From EB88 sp965199135 (lineage in GTDB: Bacteria > Acidobacteriota > Terriglobia > Terriglobales > Acidobacteriaceae): DNA of 64,000 nt. A program made the position numbers and the translations under genes. Under the pieces are notes generated by a model that was not told the origin of the DNA, did not search any database, and worked only from the letters and a program-made list of their open reading frames with translations. This document shows positions 17,285-26,644 of this stretch, piece after piece. The stretch lies in assembly GCA_965199135.1 (NCBI GenBank), contig OZ240685.1, positions 2,232,001-2,296,000 of the forward strand, written 5' to 3'. Every line of letters begins with the position of its first letter. Within the stretch, counting starts at the first letter, position 1.

Positions 17285-17301
17285 TGTTTCCCAAGCGCAA
17301 A
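17285..17301. promoter_or_regulatory. Second candidate rhamnose-regulator operator
   Basis: TGTTTCCCAAGCGCAAA between the divergent rhaI and rhaT starts shares 14 of 17 bases with the site at 11270-11286. The symmetry is poorer than in that copy. Found by eye only. Confidence 0.35.
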
Positions 17302-17354
17302 GCAGTTCGGATAGAGTGTTCGAGCATTCATCCTGGCGATCCGTAGCGCGGTGA

Positions 17355-18545
17355 ATGCCAGTGCGGGGGCTTGTGGGAGCAGATCCATTTCTCGGCATTA
17401 TCTATCACTGGATCGGCGGTCTGGCGTCCGCCACCAACTTTATCCCGTTCCGCGGTATCAAGCGGTGGTCGTGGGAGATCTACTGGCTGGTGCAGGGCTT
17501 TGCCGCCTGGATCGTTGCGCCACTCGTGGTCGCGCTCCTGTTTGTTCCGCACCTTTTTGCCATCCTGCGCAGCGCCCCGCATGAGGCGCTCGGCTACGCT
17601 GTGCTGTGGGGCGCGATGTGGGGCTTTGGCGGCCTGACTTTCGGTCTCTCGATCCGCTATCTCGGCATCGCGCTGGGCTACGCCATCTCGCTCGGCCTGT
17701 GTACGGCTTTCGGCACCCTGATCCCGCCGATCTACACCGGCGAGATGCACACGATCGTGCAGGAGACCTCTGGCCGTTGGATCCTGGCGGGCGTTGCGGT
17801 CTGCCTGGTCGCGGTCGCCGTGAACGGCGCGGCCGGCTGGTCGAAGGAGCGGGAGGTCGAGCCCGAAGAGCGGTTGGAAGCGGGCGAACGTGACTTCTCG
17901 CTGGGACGCGGGCTCTGTGTTGCAGTGTTCGCAGGCATCATGAGCGCGTTCTTCGCCTTTGGCCTGAAGGCCGGCGCGCCGATCGCAGCGATTGCGAAAC
18001 AGAGTCTCGTCTCTGAAGGGCATCTGGATCTCTGGCAGAACCTGCCGGTGCTGGTGGTGGTTCTCTGGGGCGGGTTTGCAACTAACTTTGTCTGGTCGGT
18101 CATCCTGATCGCGCGCAATCACTCGGTCGCGCAGTTTGCGGGGCAGCCGGGCACGAACCCGATGCGTGCTGCGCGCGTTTCCGGCTACACGCTCGACATC
18201 GATCCGCGCGAGCTGACCAAGATGATCGCGCCCACGGTGCTGCTGCAGAACTATCTCTTCGCTGCGCTTGCCGGGGTGGTCTGGTATTTTCAGTTCTTTT
18301 TCTACTCTCTTGGCCAGACGAAGATGGGCCGCTACGACTTCTCGTCGTGGACCCTGCACATGGCTTCTATCATCATCTTCGCAACGCTCTGGGGCATGGT
18401 GCTCAAGGAGTGGACCGGCACGAGTGTACGCACCAAGGCGCTGGTGGCGCTGGGTCTCTTTCTGCTCGTCAGCTCGACCTTCATCGTGGGCTACGGCAAT
18501 TACCTGCGTGTCGCGCCGTCTGCCGTCGTACAGGCGTCGCGCTAG
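17355..18545 (+). CDS. rhaT: L-rhamnose/proton symporter
   Basis: RhaT-family permease of the inner membrane, importing L-rhamnose with H+. It begins GIIYHWIGGLASATNFIPF and continues with the family signature IKRWSWEIYWLVQG, then ten hydrophobic segments. Conserved internal stretches include GAMWGFGGLTFGLSIRYLG, GYAISLGLCTAFGTLIPP and YFQFFFYSLGQTKMG. About 396 residues against about 344 in E. coli; the extra length is mostly a charged loop after the fifth helix (WSKEREVEPEERLEAGE). The start is uncertain: ATG 17355 lacks a Shine-Dalgarno, and an in-frame GTG at 17373 follows a G-rich run. The amidohydrolase gene follows after 6 bases, so they are co-transcribed. Confidence 0.93.
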   Translation: MPVRGLVGADPFLGIIYHWIGGLASATNFIPFRGIKRWSWEIYWLVQGFAAWIVAPLVVALLFVPHLFAILRSAPHEALGYAVLWGAMWGFGGLTFGLSIRYLGIALGYAISLGLCTAFGTLIPPIYTGEMHTIVQETSGRWILAGVAVCLVAVAVNGAAGWSKEREVEPEERLEAGERDFSLGRGLCVAVFAGIMSAFFAFGLKAGAPIAAIAKQSLVSEGHLDLWQNLPVLVVVLWGGFATNFVWSVILIARNHSVAQFAGQPGTNPMRAARVSGYTLDIDPRELTKMIAPTVLLQNYLFAALAGVVWYFQFFFYSLGQTKMGRYDFSSWTLHMASIIIFATLWGMVLKEWTGTSVRTKALVALGLFLLVSSTFIVGYGNYLRVAPSAVVQASR

Positions 18546-18551
18546 ACCCCG

Positions 18552-19514
18552 ATGACGCTGACGCGACGCACATTCCTCAGCGCGGCCGCCGTATGTGGCA
18601 CCGTGGCAGTGGCAGATGCCGGGAGCCCAGCTCAGCCCATCCTCGACACCCACATCCATCTCTTCGACCCGACACGCGCTGGTGGCGTGCCGTGGCCGAA
18701 GCCAGGGGACCTGATCTATCAGCCTGCGCTGCCAGCGCGATACCAGGCGCTTGCTGCACCCTTCGGCATAGTCGGCGCGATCGCGATCGAAGCGAGCCCA
18801 CGTGCCGCGGATAACGACTGGCTGCTCCGAACGGCAGCCGCATCCCCCTTCATCGTCGGCATCATCGGCGACCTCGTTCCGGGGGACGCGACGTTTCCTT
18901 CCAAGCTCGCGCGGCTTGCAACAAGCCCACTCTTTCTTGGAATCCGCTACGGCAATCTTTGGGAACGGAGCCTCGCTGCAGATCTGTCGAAGCCTGGTTT
19001 CGTCGACGACCTGCAGCGGCTCTCGGATGCGAGGCTGACGCTCGAGACGGCGAATCCGGATGGACCCTTGATCGACGCGATCACGCGCGTGGGCGAGAGG
19101 CTGCCCGGGCTGCGGATCGTGATCGATCACCTCGCAAGCGCCGCCGTGCCGGCTGACGCCCGGGCGCGACGCACCCTTGACGCACAACTCCGCGCGCTCG
19201 GTCAGCGACCCCACACGTTTGCGAAGATCTCGGAGGTGCCGGTTCGCAGCGCGTCAGGGGAGCTCACCGAGGCACCCGCGTTCTATCGGGACCGGCTGGC
19301 GTCCTTGTGGGAAGACTGGGGCGAAGATCGTCTTCTGTTTGGCAGCGACTGGCCGAACAGCGACCACGTTGCGAGCTTCTCCGAAACGTTGCGGATCGTG
19401 ACGACCTATCTCGCGGGCAAGAGCACCGAGGCGCAGGCGAAGGTCTACCGCGGGAACGCGCGGCGAGCCTACCGCTGGCAGCCGCGTACTCCCGCGCAGC
19501 GTGCGATCTACTGA
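18552..19514 (+). CDS. Tat-exported amidohydrolase-2 family protein (lactonase-like)
   Basis: TIM-barrel amidohydrolase of the family that includes L-fucono-/L-rhamnono-lactonases and 2-pyrone-4,6-dicarboxylate lactonase. A twin-arginine-type leader (LTRRTFLSAAAVCG) precedes the metal-binding DTHIHLFDP. Later landmarks are IVIDHLAS and LLFGSDWPNSDH with the catalytic Asp. About 320 residues. It begins 6 bases after rhaT, so it belongs to the rhamnose operon. In the family it hydrolyses sugar lactones, but no rhamnose dehydrogenase is visible nearby to make one. Its 3' end overlaps the convergent GH106 gene by 7 bases. Confidence 0.8.
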   Translation: MTLTRRTFLSAAAVCGTVAVADAGSPAQPILDTHIHLFDPTRAGGVPWPKPGDLIYQPALPARYQALAAPFGIVGAIAIEASPRAADNDWLLRTAAASPFIVGIIGDLVPGDATFPSKLARLATSPLFLGIRYGNLWERSLAADLSKPGFVDDLQRLSDARLTLETANPDGPLIDAITRVGERLPGLRIVIDHLASAAVPADARARRTLDAQLRALGQRPHTFAKISEVPVRSASGELTEAPAFYRDRLASLWEDWGEDRLLFGSDWPNSDHVASFSETLRIVTTYLAGKSTEAQAKVYRGNARRAYRWQPRTPAQRAIY

Positions 19515-22500
19515 GCGCTCCGCTTTGCCGCTGTCGACTCGATCCGCACGGGCCCGATCAGCCCTGACTCCATCAAGGGGGAGTCCTTGGTGTAGGCATG
19601 AAAGTCGGTGAAGGTGTAGGTGGCCTTTGTGCCGGGTTGCTGGTCGCCGATCATGCGATTGGGCCAAAGATTGGTGACGCGGATCTCGATCGTGTTCCTG
19701 CCGGCATGGAGCAGGCTTGTCACCTCGGCGCGGTAGGGCGGCTTCCAGAGGATCTGGTCGACCGGCTTGCCGTTGACCGAGAGTTCGGCGATCTCCTTTA
19801 CCGTGCCAAGGTCCAGCGTCAGCTGCTTTCCCGAAGAGAACCAGTCCTGCGGGCAGCTGCCCTCCCTGGTGTAGGTCGCGGTGCCAGAAAAGTAGCGTAC
19901 GCCTGCATCACTGTTCTCGGTCCAGGACTTAAGTGTCGACAGTGTGATCGAGGTGGGGGCGCCAAGGTCAGGCGGAAAGCTGACCTTCCACGGACCGGAG
20001 ACTGTCGCCAGCGTCTCGCCCTCCTGGCTGTGCACGCGCGGCGCGTGCGACGCGCCCCTGCGGAAGAAAACAAACACCGACCCATTCGGGTCGAAGTGCA
20101 GGGAAACCACGGTGTGCGCGCCGGACGCGTTTGCAGCCGTCTGCTCCTCCTTGCCCGTGTCCGGATGCCACAGCTCCGCCGTGCCGCCTGCCTGGCGGAA
20201 GGTCACGTCGATATCAAAGGTCTGGTTGGTCTGCGATGCAACGAAGTACAGCTCGCCCTCGGGAAGGCTGCGGTGCGTAAACACGAGCGGGTCAGGCGAC
20301 CAGGCCTTTGGCAGGGCATACGCATCGTTCGCGATGACATTGCGTGGCGCGCCCCAGGAGACGTCTGCGCCTGTGTGTTCGCGCGCGAGCACGTCCTCGA
20401 TCGCTGCGCCGCTGTAGACGCGCCCCGCGCCATACGCGTGGCCTCGGGCGCCTGTTGCGTCTGCGCCCCACATGTCGTCAGCGATCTGTGCAACCTCGTT
20501 GTCGGCGAGCTTGCCCGCGTGAAGGCCTTCGGCCATCTCCGGCTTCGGCGCGAGCAGGATCACGCCACCCTTGACCAGCGTCTGGAGCGCATGCAGCGTC
20601 GGCAGCGAAAGCGCCACCTGGTCGTTCGGGATCACGAGCACCCGGTATTGCATGCCGCTCTGGAGCGAGAGTTTGCCATTCGCTGCAGACGCCTTATGCT
20701 GCAGCACGTCGGCGTTCATGTAGTCGTAGGTATAGTGCGTGGGCACAGCGGGCTGCAGCGTCTTCCAGAAAGGCACAGTCGCAGGCGCGCCATCGCCGTA
20801 GAAGATGGCGACATCTCCCACCGGCCTGCCCTGCTGCAACAGGAACGAGCAGCGGGCGAGATAGGTGTTCCAGGCCTTCGCCTGTTCCGCCCAGGTGATG
20901 TTGCGGGTGTAGTCCTGGCCGAAGGGTCCGAGTGTAATGCCCGGCTTGTGCTTGTTGTCGACAAAGGGCTGCTGGTCCGAGGTGTGCACCACGATGCGAT
21001 TGACGCCACGCGCGAAGTTCTCATCCGCAAGCTGCTTGAGGTAGAAGGGAGACTGGCCCCAGGCCGGCACTCCGATCGTTGTGGTGAAGCTTTCGGTCGC
21101 GACCAGCGGCTTGCCGTAGATATGCGCCGCGGACGAAGCTTCGCGCACGTCCGCAGGGTGCTCGGGGGAGGGCTTCTCGCCAGGAAGGGGCGTCCAGAAC
21201 TCACCCATCGGGATAGTGACCTGGCCCTTGTTCAGCAGACCGTCGCCGGTGGTAGGCAGGCTGGTACCCATCGCCTCGGCGTAGAGACCGACGCCTTTCG
21301 TTTTGAAGTATGCAGCCGCTGTCGCGTAATGGTTCTCGGCGAGCATGTCCGCGATGGTGCGACGAAAGTCCCACAGGAACGCGTCGCTCATGCGTGGGCT
21401 GCCAACGACATGGCCGGTCAGTACCGGCAGGTAGGGCAGCAGATCATAGCCGCGGCGCGCGCGGAACTGCGCCCGCATCTCCTCGGTCCAGTTCTCGTTG
21501 CCAGCCTCCCAGCTATCCATGAGGAAGTAGCGAAAGCTCTTGCCGAAGTACTCGCCGGCCGTGCCTGAGATCATGCCGACGTACTGTTCGACATAACTCT
21601 GCACGTCGGCCTTGCTGAGCTTGTCGACCTCGAGGCCGGTCGCCGCGGGTGTGGCCGGGTGATTCAGCTCACCGGTGAGCGAGTAGCCAAAGCGCATCAC
21701 CACCCACTTGCCTGCGGGCACCTGCCAGCTGAGCGTGCCGTCCGGGTTCATCTTCGAGCTGAGATCGATGACCGACGAAGGGTCGATCGCAGAAGAGTCT
21801 GTCGCTGGGGGAAGAGGCGTGCCGTCTGCCGGTACGTAGGTGCCGAACGCGGCCTTGTCCTGCCAGAGGTCCACACGTGGGTCGGCGTGCAACTGGATCT
21901 CGGAGAAGTGCACATCGTGGCTGACCTTCATGCCGAGTTGCGCCATGATCGGGTTCGGCGTGGCGGCATCTGCGAGGAGTCGATAGTACTTCGCAGTGAC
22001 GGCGGGAAAGGCATAGGTGCGCACCGTCATGTTCGCGAGCAGTGAGGCCGATGGTCCGGGCAGCGCGATCACGGTCTTCCAGCTCTGGCCATCGTCGCTC
22101 GACTGGAACTCGCCTTTGGGCAGGCTCTCGCCGAAAAAGCCGCCCGCCACACCCGTGCAGAGGGTAAGCGCCTGTACGGTGCGCGGCTGCGCGTAGCGGA
22201 ACTGCACCCACCCCTGCGGTTCGCCATCCCGGATATGCAGCGTCGCCTGCTTGTTGTAGTCATCGTCCATCAGCAGCTCACCCTCGATCGGGCCGCCACT
22301 GCTGGTGATCTCAGGCCTGTCGGCGGTGGCCGCGCTCGCAGAGGCCGGCACGCGATAGGCGACGACCGCGACGTCCTTGTAGAAGTCCGGTGTTACCGGC
22401 AACGGCGCTTCGGGCGGCTGCGGCTTCTCGCCGGGCAGGTCCTTCACCATGGGAAAGTCAAGGTTCGCGGCCGTGTGCATGTCCTGGTATTTGCCCACCG

Positions 22501-23014
22501 AGTGTGGTGGCGAAGCGAGTTCAGCATGGAACGCGGACGGCCCGCTGACTGCAGTCTCGCTCCACACATACTTCTTCATGCCCTGTTCGGGTTTCACCCA
22601 GGGGCCGGCGGTTTCGCTCCAGCCACCAGAGGCCGCCATCGCCATCTCCAGGTGCAGGCGGTCTGCCTCGGCGGCGGCATGCTTCCATGCAGACTTCCAT
22701 TCGGGTGTCATCCAGATTACCGGCTTGTCGACAAAGACCGGCACCCCCAGGCTGCCATCGAACATCTGGAAGCCGCCGATCCCGACGCGGTGCATCCACT
22801 CAAGATCCGCGGTGATGCCCTCTTCCGTGACATTGCCATTCAGCCAGTGCCACCACACCCGCGGCATCGCCGAGTTCGGCGGCGTGGCAAAACCAGCTTC
22901 GAGGGAGGTGGGCAGGTCAGCGGACTGGCAGTACGCGCGAGTGGCAGGAACAAGCAGGAGACCCAGCGCAGAACACGCCACGAACTTCGAACGAAACAGA
23001 GAGATCACGAGCAC
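19508..23014 (-). CDS. GH106 alpha-L-rhamnosidase, secreted
   Basis: About 1168 residues with an N-terminal signal peptide (LGLLLVPATRAYCQS). It shows GH106 features: the opening PRVWWHWLNGNVTEEGITAD and GIGGFQMFDG, typical of the family's TIM-barrel domain, a FLMDSWEAGNENWTEEM segment with acidic active-site candidates, and LVATESFTT. The end of the protein carries a galactose-binding-like beta-sandwich (FSGTATYTRE, LTLDLGTVKEIAELSVNGK, LHAGRNTIEIRVTNLWPNR). GH106 enzymes remove rhamnose from pectic rhamnogalacturonan and similar glycans and complement GH78. The gene is leftward, and the receptor gene lies directly upstream on the same strand with about an 80-base gap. The pair probably forms a transcription unit. 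Confidence 0.92.
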   Translation of the reverse strand: MLVISLFRSKFVACSALGLLLVPATRAYCQSADLPTSLEAGFATPPNSAMPRVWWHWLNGNVTEEGITADLEWMHRVGIGGFQMFDGSLGVPVFVDKPVIWMTPEWKSAWKHAAAEADRLHLEMAMAASGGWSETAGPWVKPEQGMKKYVWSETAVSGPSAFHAELASPPHSVGKYQDMHTAANLDFPMVKDLPGEKPQPPEAPLPVTPDFYKDVAVVAYRVPASASAATADRPEITSSGGPIEGELLMDDDYNKQATLHIRDGEPQGWVQFRYAQPRTVQALTLCTGVAGGFFGESLPKGEFQSSDDGQSWKTVIALPGPSASLLANMTVRTYAFPAVTAKYYRLLADAATPNPIMAQLGMKVSHDVHFSEIQLHADPRVDLWQDKAAFGTYVPADGTPLPPATDSSAIDPSSVIDLSSKMNPDGTLSWQVPAGKWVVMRFGYSLTGELNHPATPAATGLEVDKLSKADVQSYVEQYVGMISGTAGEYFGKSFRYFLMDSWEAGNENWTEEMRAQFRARRGYDLLPYLPVLTGHVVGSPRMSDAFLWDFRRTIADMLAENHYATAAAYFKTKGVGLYAEAMGTSLPTTGDGLLNKGQVTIPMGEFWTPLPGEKPSPEHPADVREASSAAHIYGKPLVATESFTTTIGVPAWGQSPFYLKQLADENFARGVNRIVVHTSDQQPFVDNKHKPGITLGPFGQDYTRNITWAEQAKAWNTYLARCSFLLQQGRPVGDVAIFYGDGAPATVPFWKTLQPAVPTHYTYDYMNADVLQHKASAANGKLSLQSGMQYRVLVIPNDQVALSLPTLHALQTLVKGGVILLAPKPEMAEGLHAGKLADNEVAQIADDMWGADATGARGHAYGAGRVYSGAAIEDVLAREHTGADVSWGAPRNVIANDAYALPKAWSPDPLVFTHRSLPEGELYFVASQTNQTFDIDVTFRQAGGTAELWHPDTGKEEQTAANASGAHTVVSLHFDPNGSVFVFFRRGASHAPRVHSQEGETLATVSGPWKVSFPPDLGAPTSITLSTLKSWTENSDAGVRYFSGTATYTREGSCPQDWFSSGKQLTLDLGTVKEIAELSVNGKPVDQILWKPPYRAEVTSLLHAGRNTIEIRVTNLWPNRMIGDQQPGTKATYTFTDFHAYTKDSPLMESGLIGPVRIESTAAKRSAQ

Positions 23015-23097
23015 GACTCCTCAACGGGTCTTATGCGAGAGACAAGGCGAGACAGCGACCGATATGCTGCCTCCGCATGGTTCAGCAAACCTGCTCG

Positions 23098-26000
23098 CTA
23101 GAAGACGAGCCGCAGCGAGAACTCGAGGATGCGCGGGTCGAGCGCCGAGGTCACCTGGCCATAACTCGCGTCGCCAAGTCCCGTGTCGACAAGGTTCAGA
23201 TTTGGATGGTTGACGAAATTAAAGGCCTCCGCGCGGAACTGCAGGTCGAGACGCTCGTGGATGGGGAAGGTCTTGTAGCCGGCAACATTGAAGGAGATTT
23301 CACGCGGTCCGCGAATGGTTCCGACGCCTGCATTGCCGTAGAAGCCGGGTGCGGGGGCAGCGAAAGCCGTGGTGTCGAACCACTCGTCCTTGGTCTTGAG
23401 GAGATTGATCTTGCCAACCTGGTTGGGGCGGATTGCAAGACCGACGTTCGAGGTTGAGATCGCCGGGGTGAAGGCGAAGCCACTCTCGAGCACGCCCAGG
23501 CCAGCGAGGCTCCAGCCGGCGAGCACGGCCTTCTCGGCGAAGTTGGCACCGCTGCTTTTAAAGAAGGGCAGGTCGTAAACCCAGGAGGTCGTCAGCACAT
23601 GGGTCCGATCGAAGTTCGATGGGCCGTACTCGGCTGCCAGGTTGTTCCAGTTCTGCACCCCTGTGCCGCCCCCACCCGCAATGCTGCCGCCGCCGCCGCT
23701 GTTGCTGGCGTGGCCGAACTGCGAGAGCGATTTGCTGTAGGAGTATGCAACCGTAGCCTGTACGGCTGACTTGCGATACACAAAGCCGGTTTGCAAGGCG
23801 TTGTAGTTCGCCGTGCCGATGCCGGCCTCTGTGTAAATGCTGGAGTAACCCTTGTAGGGCCGCGTGTAGTTGGGGCTGCTGACGCCGGTGTTGATGCAGG
23901 GATCGAAGTCGTAGACCGCAGAGGGTGTTTGCCCGGGAGCAAGACAGCCTGCCTGTGACGGAGCTGTCACCGAGAGTGGCTGGTTCTGATCAAAGCCGAA
24001 AGTGTCTGCATGGCGGATCAGCGTGCCAGCGTAGGCCACGCTGAACACGGCACCCGGCACGACCTGGTGTTCGATGCTGGCGCTGAAGGACTGCAGCATC
24101 GCGGCTGTGAACTTTGGGCCCACTGCATCGAGCGTCGGCGGCGTGGCCCCGACGGCGAGACCGATGGCGGGGTTCGCGATGGTGCCATCCTGGATATTCG
24201 AGCTCTGGTTGTAGGGTGGATTTTGACCGAAAGCGTTGTAGATCGCCTCGACCGCCAGTCGCGAGTAGCCGATGCCGTAGCCTGCCCGAATCGAGGTTGT
24301 TCCATCCCCCGAAATGTCATAGGCAAAGCCGACGCGTGGCGCGAAATCCTTCTTGCCCGCCGTGAAGAAGCCACTCGGCACGCCAACGCCTGCCTGCACC
24401 AGGCCCGTGCTGGTGTTGGCCGGTGTACCGCTTGCGTTGACGACAACGCCGGTGGCATTTGTCTGGAAGCCGCCACCGAGCGTCACTACCGGGGCCACTG
24501 CCGGGTTGTAGGCCGAGGCGTAAAAGGAGGAAACATTGTCTCCGCTGCTCGTGTTCGGAGAGAAGTAGACCCAGCGCAACCCGGCATTGATGGTCAGCTT
24601 GCGCGAGGCATGCCAATCATCCTGGGCGTAGGCCTCGCCCTGGCGGTAGTGAAAGGAGCCGCTGCGCTGGCCGCTGTCCTGGTGATAGGTCGCGTCCAGG
24701 CCGAGGAGATAGTCCGCCACCGGATCGCCCCCGACGCCATTGTTCGATGTGCGGATGCCGCTGAAGGTGTACTCGCCATTCGGGTAGGTGAAGACGTCCT
24801 GGTTCTTGATGCCGGCGATGTACATCGCGCCGAATTGCAGGACGTGCGGACCCTTGGACCAGGTCAGGTCGTCCTGCAGAATGCCTTCGCCGTCCGAGGC
24901 GTGAATCGGGTCGACGCCTGCTCCAAAGTTGCTGTATCCGCCAGTGAAGGTGAGAAAGGGCGCCTTGTTCAGCGTGTTCGCGCCCGGGTAGCTCTGGTTG
25001 ATCGCGACGCCGGCGGGCGTCGTTTCGTTCGCCAGGTTGATGCGCGGCTTGTCGTAGGTCTCGGCCACGGTCGCGACGTTGATCAGGGCGGGCGTGATGT
25101 TAGAATTCAGCCGCACCATCATGTTCATGCCGGTGGTGTAGTAGGTTGTCGGCGTTGTCGCGAGTATGGCGCCGCCGGAAAAGGAGTTATCCGGTACCCC
25201 ATTCTTTACCTGTTCATAGGTGACGCGTCCGGTAAGCATCTCGTTGTCGGTGATGTAGTGATCGATGCGGTAGTTATAGCTGTCCTGCGCGAGGGTGTTT
25301 GGCAGCTGGTTGATGTAATTGAGGGAGCCGGTGTTGTTTGGCTGGGCGCCGAACGCATTCAGCAGCGCGAGCGCATTTGGATCGAAGCAGGCAGTGTTGA
25401 GAGTGTAGGTGCCGGTCTGGCAGTTGGTCGCGCCACGCGCGGCAAGCTGACTTAGGTCGAGCGCACTGAGAGTCAGAGGGTTGGTAAAGGTCCCGCCACG
25501 CTGCGCCGCATCGAAGACCAGGCCCTTGATCACCGAGCCGACGCTGTTACGCCGCCACTCGTTTGCAGCGAAGAAGAACGTCTTGTGCGCACGGTCTCCG
25601 TTGAAGACATGCGGGATCATAATGGGGCCACCAAGGGTGTAGCCAAAGATGTTCTGGTGGAGCGGCGTCTTAATTGTCGCAAAGTAGTTATTCGCATCGA
25701 GCGCGTCATTGCGGAAGTAATCCCAGGCGCTGCCATGAAACTCGCGGCTGCCGGAGCGGGTCTGCACGACCACCTGCCCAGAGCCTGCAAGACCGTAGCG
25801 GGCGCTGTAGTTATCCTTCAGAATGCGGAATTCGTCGATCGAGTCGACGATCGGCAACACGTTGATGTTCGCAAGATTGCCGGTGTTCATGTTGTAGACG
25901 CCGTCGAGCGTGTACACGGAATACTCGATCGACGCGCCGTTGACAATCAGCGTCGTGCCGCCGGTCAGCCCGCCCGCCGACTGCTGGTTGTTGCCAGCCG

Positions 26001-26505
26001 TGCTGCTGACGCCGGGAATCAGCTGCCCCATGGATTGGAAGTTGCGGCCATTCAGCATCAGGTTCTCGACCTGCTTGGAGGTAATCGTTCCTGCGGAGGC
26101 GGAGTCCTCGGTCTCCACCGCAACAGCCGTCGCGTTTACGGTCATCTGTTCGCTTGCCTTGCCCACGGTGAGCGTCACACTGGAGTCGCGCGTCTGTCCG
26201 GGGTCTACCTGGACATGCTGCAACAGCACCTGTTCAAAACCCGGCTTCGTGACCTGCACGGTGTACTGTCCCGGTGTGAGCGCGTCGGCTGCGTAGAAGC
26301 CGGCGGTGCCGGTTTGGACCGTGCTCGCCACACCGGTCGCCTCACTCTCCACGACCACCTGGGCGTCCGGAACAGCCGCGCCGCTTGCGTCGAGAATGGT
26401 GCCTCGGATCGCACCCTGATTGCCCTGCGCCATCGCGGCCGCCGAGCAGAAAACACATGCCATGACCGGGAAAAGTGCCTTCTCCAAAGTAAAGAGCTTC
26501 ACCAT
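23098..26505 (-). CDS. TonB-dependent receptor with N-terminal carboxypeptidase-regulatory-like domain (Oar type)
   Basis: Outer-membrane receptor of about 1135 residues. Order: signal peptide (VMACVFCSAAAMAQG), an Ig-like/carboxypeptidase-regulatory domain (GAIRGTILDASGAAVPDAQV and AADALTPGQYTVQV), a plug (VENLMLNGRNFQSMGQLIPGV, VYTLDGVYN, VVQTRSGSREFHGS), then a long beta-barrel ending in the terminal aromatic LRLVF. Acidobacteria encode many such proteins. Location upstream of GH106 in a rhamnose locus suggests uptake of rhamnose-containing oligosaccharides or glycosides. The ATG at 26505 was chosen because AGAGGGTGG lies about 6 bases before it; a GTG three codons upstream is in frame. 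Confidence 0.92.
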   Translation of the reverse strand: MVKLFTLEKALFPVMACVFCSAAAMAQGNQGAIRGTILDASGAAVPDAQVVVESEATGVASTVQTGTAGFYAADALTPGQYTVQVTKPGFEQVLLQHVQVDPGQTRDSSVTLTVGKASEQMTVNATAVAVETEDSASAGTITSKQVENLMLNGRNFQSMGQLIPGVSSTAGNNQQSAGGLTGGTTLIVNGASIEYSVYTLDGVYNMNTGNLANINVLPIVDSIDEFRILKDNYSARYGLAGSGQVVVQTRSGSREFHGSAWDYFRNDALDANNYFATIKTPLHQNIFGYTLGGPIMIPHVFNGDRAHKTFFFAANEWRRNSVGSVIKGLVFDAAQRGGTFTNPLTLSALDLSQLAARGATNCQTGTYTLNTACFDPNALALLNAFGAQPNNTGSLNYINQLPNTLAQDSYNYRIDHYITDNEMLTGRVTYEQVKNGVPDNSFSGGAILATTPTTYYTTGMNMMVRLNSNITPALINVATVAETYDKPRINLANETTPAGVAINQSYPGANTLNKAPFLTFTGGYSNFGAGVDPIHASDGEGILQDDLTWSKGPHVLQFGAMYIAGIKNQDVFTYPNGEYTFSGIRTSNNGVGGDPVADYLLGLDATYHQDSGQRSGSFHYRQGEAYAQDDWHASRKLTINAGLRWVYFSPNTSSGDNVSSFYASAYNPAVAPVVTLGGGFQTNATGVVVNASGTPANTSTGLVQAGVGVPSGFFTAGKKDFAPRVGFAYDISGDGTTSIRAGYGIGYSRLAVEAIYNAFGQNPPYNQSSNIQDGTIANPAIGLAVGATPPTLDAVGPKFTAAMLQSFSASIEHQVVPGAVFSVAYAGTLIRHADTFGFDQNQPLSVTAPSQAGCLAPGQTPSAVYDFDPCINTGVSSPNYTRPYKGYSSIYTEAGIGTANYNALQTGFVYRKSAVQATVAYSYSKSLSQFGHASNSGGGGSIAGGGGTGVQNWNNLAAEYGPSNFDRTHVLTTSWVYDLPFFKSSGANFAEKAVLAGWSLAGLGVLESGFAFTPAISTSNVGLAIRPNQVGKINLLKTKDEWFDTTAFAAPAPGFYGNAGVGTIRGPREISFNVAGYKTFPIHERLDLQFRAEAFNFVNHPNLNLVDTGLGDASYGQVTSALDPRILEFSLRLVF

Positions 26506-26557
26506 CGGGACCACCCTCTTTTATGTCTGGAAACTGTTTCAATGGGTAACGGGGCGA

Positions 26558-26587
26558 ATCCTAGTCACGCACAAACTTAGCTGTCAA
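26558..26587 (-). promoter_or_regulatory. Sigma-70-like promoter of the TonB receptor/GH106 unit
   Basis: On the minus strand TTGACA is followed after 18 bases by TAGGAT, about 50 bases before the receptor ATG. Just downstream lies a GAAAC-T-GTTTC palindrome (26530-26540) that could be an operator. Match to consensus is by eye. Confidence 0.4.
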
Positions 26588-26644
26588 ACAAAAAAGAGCA
26601 GAGGGCCTGGTGTCTCCTCCTTCTCGCATCGCGCGACTTACTCG

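Noticed and set aside
17328..19214. Long leftward frame of 628 codons over rhaT and the amidohydrolase
   Set aside because: Antisense shadow of high-G+C coding sequence; its composition is rich in Arg, Asp and His with no recognisable domain, and the rhaT and amidohydrolase frames are clear.
19598..21568. Rightward frame of 656 codons inside GH106
   Set aside because: Antisense to a clear GH106 enzyme; Arg/Ala-rich and no domain.
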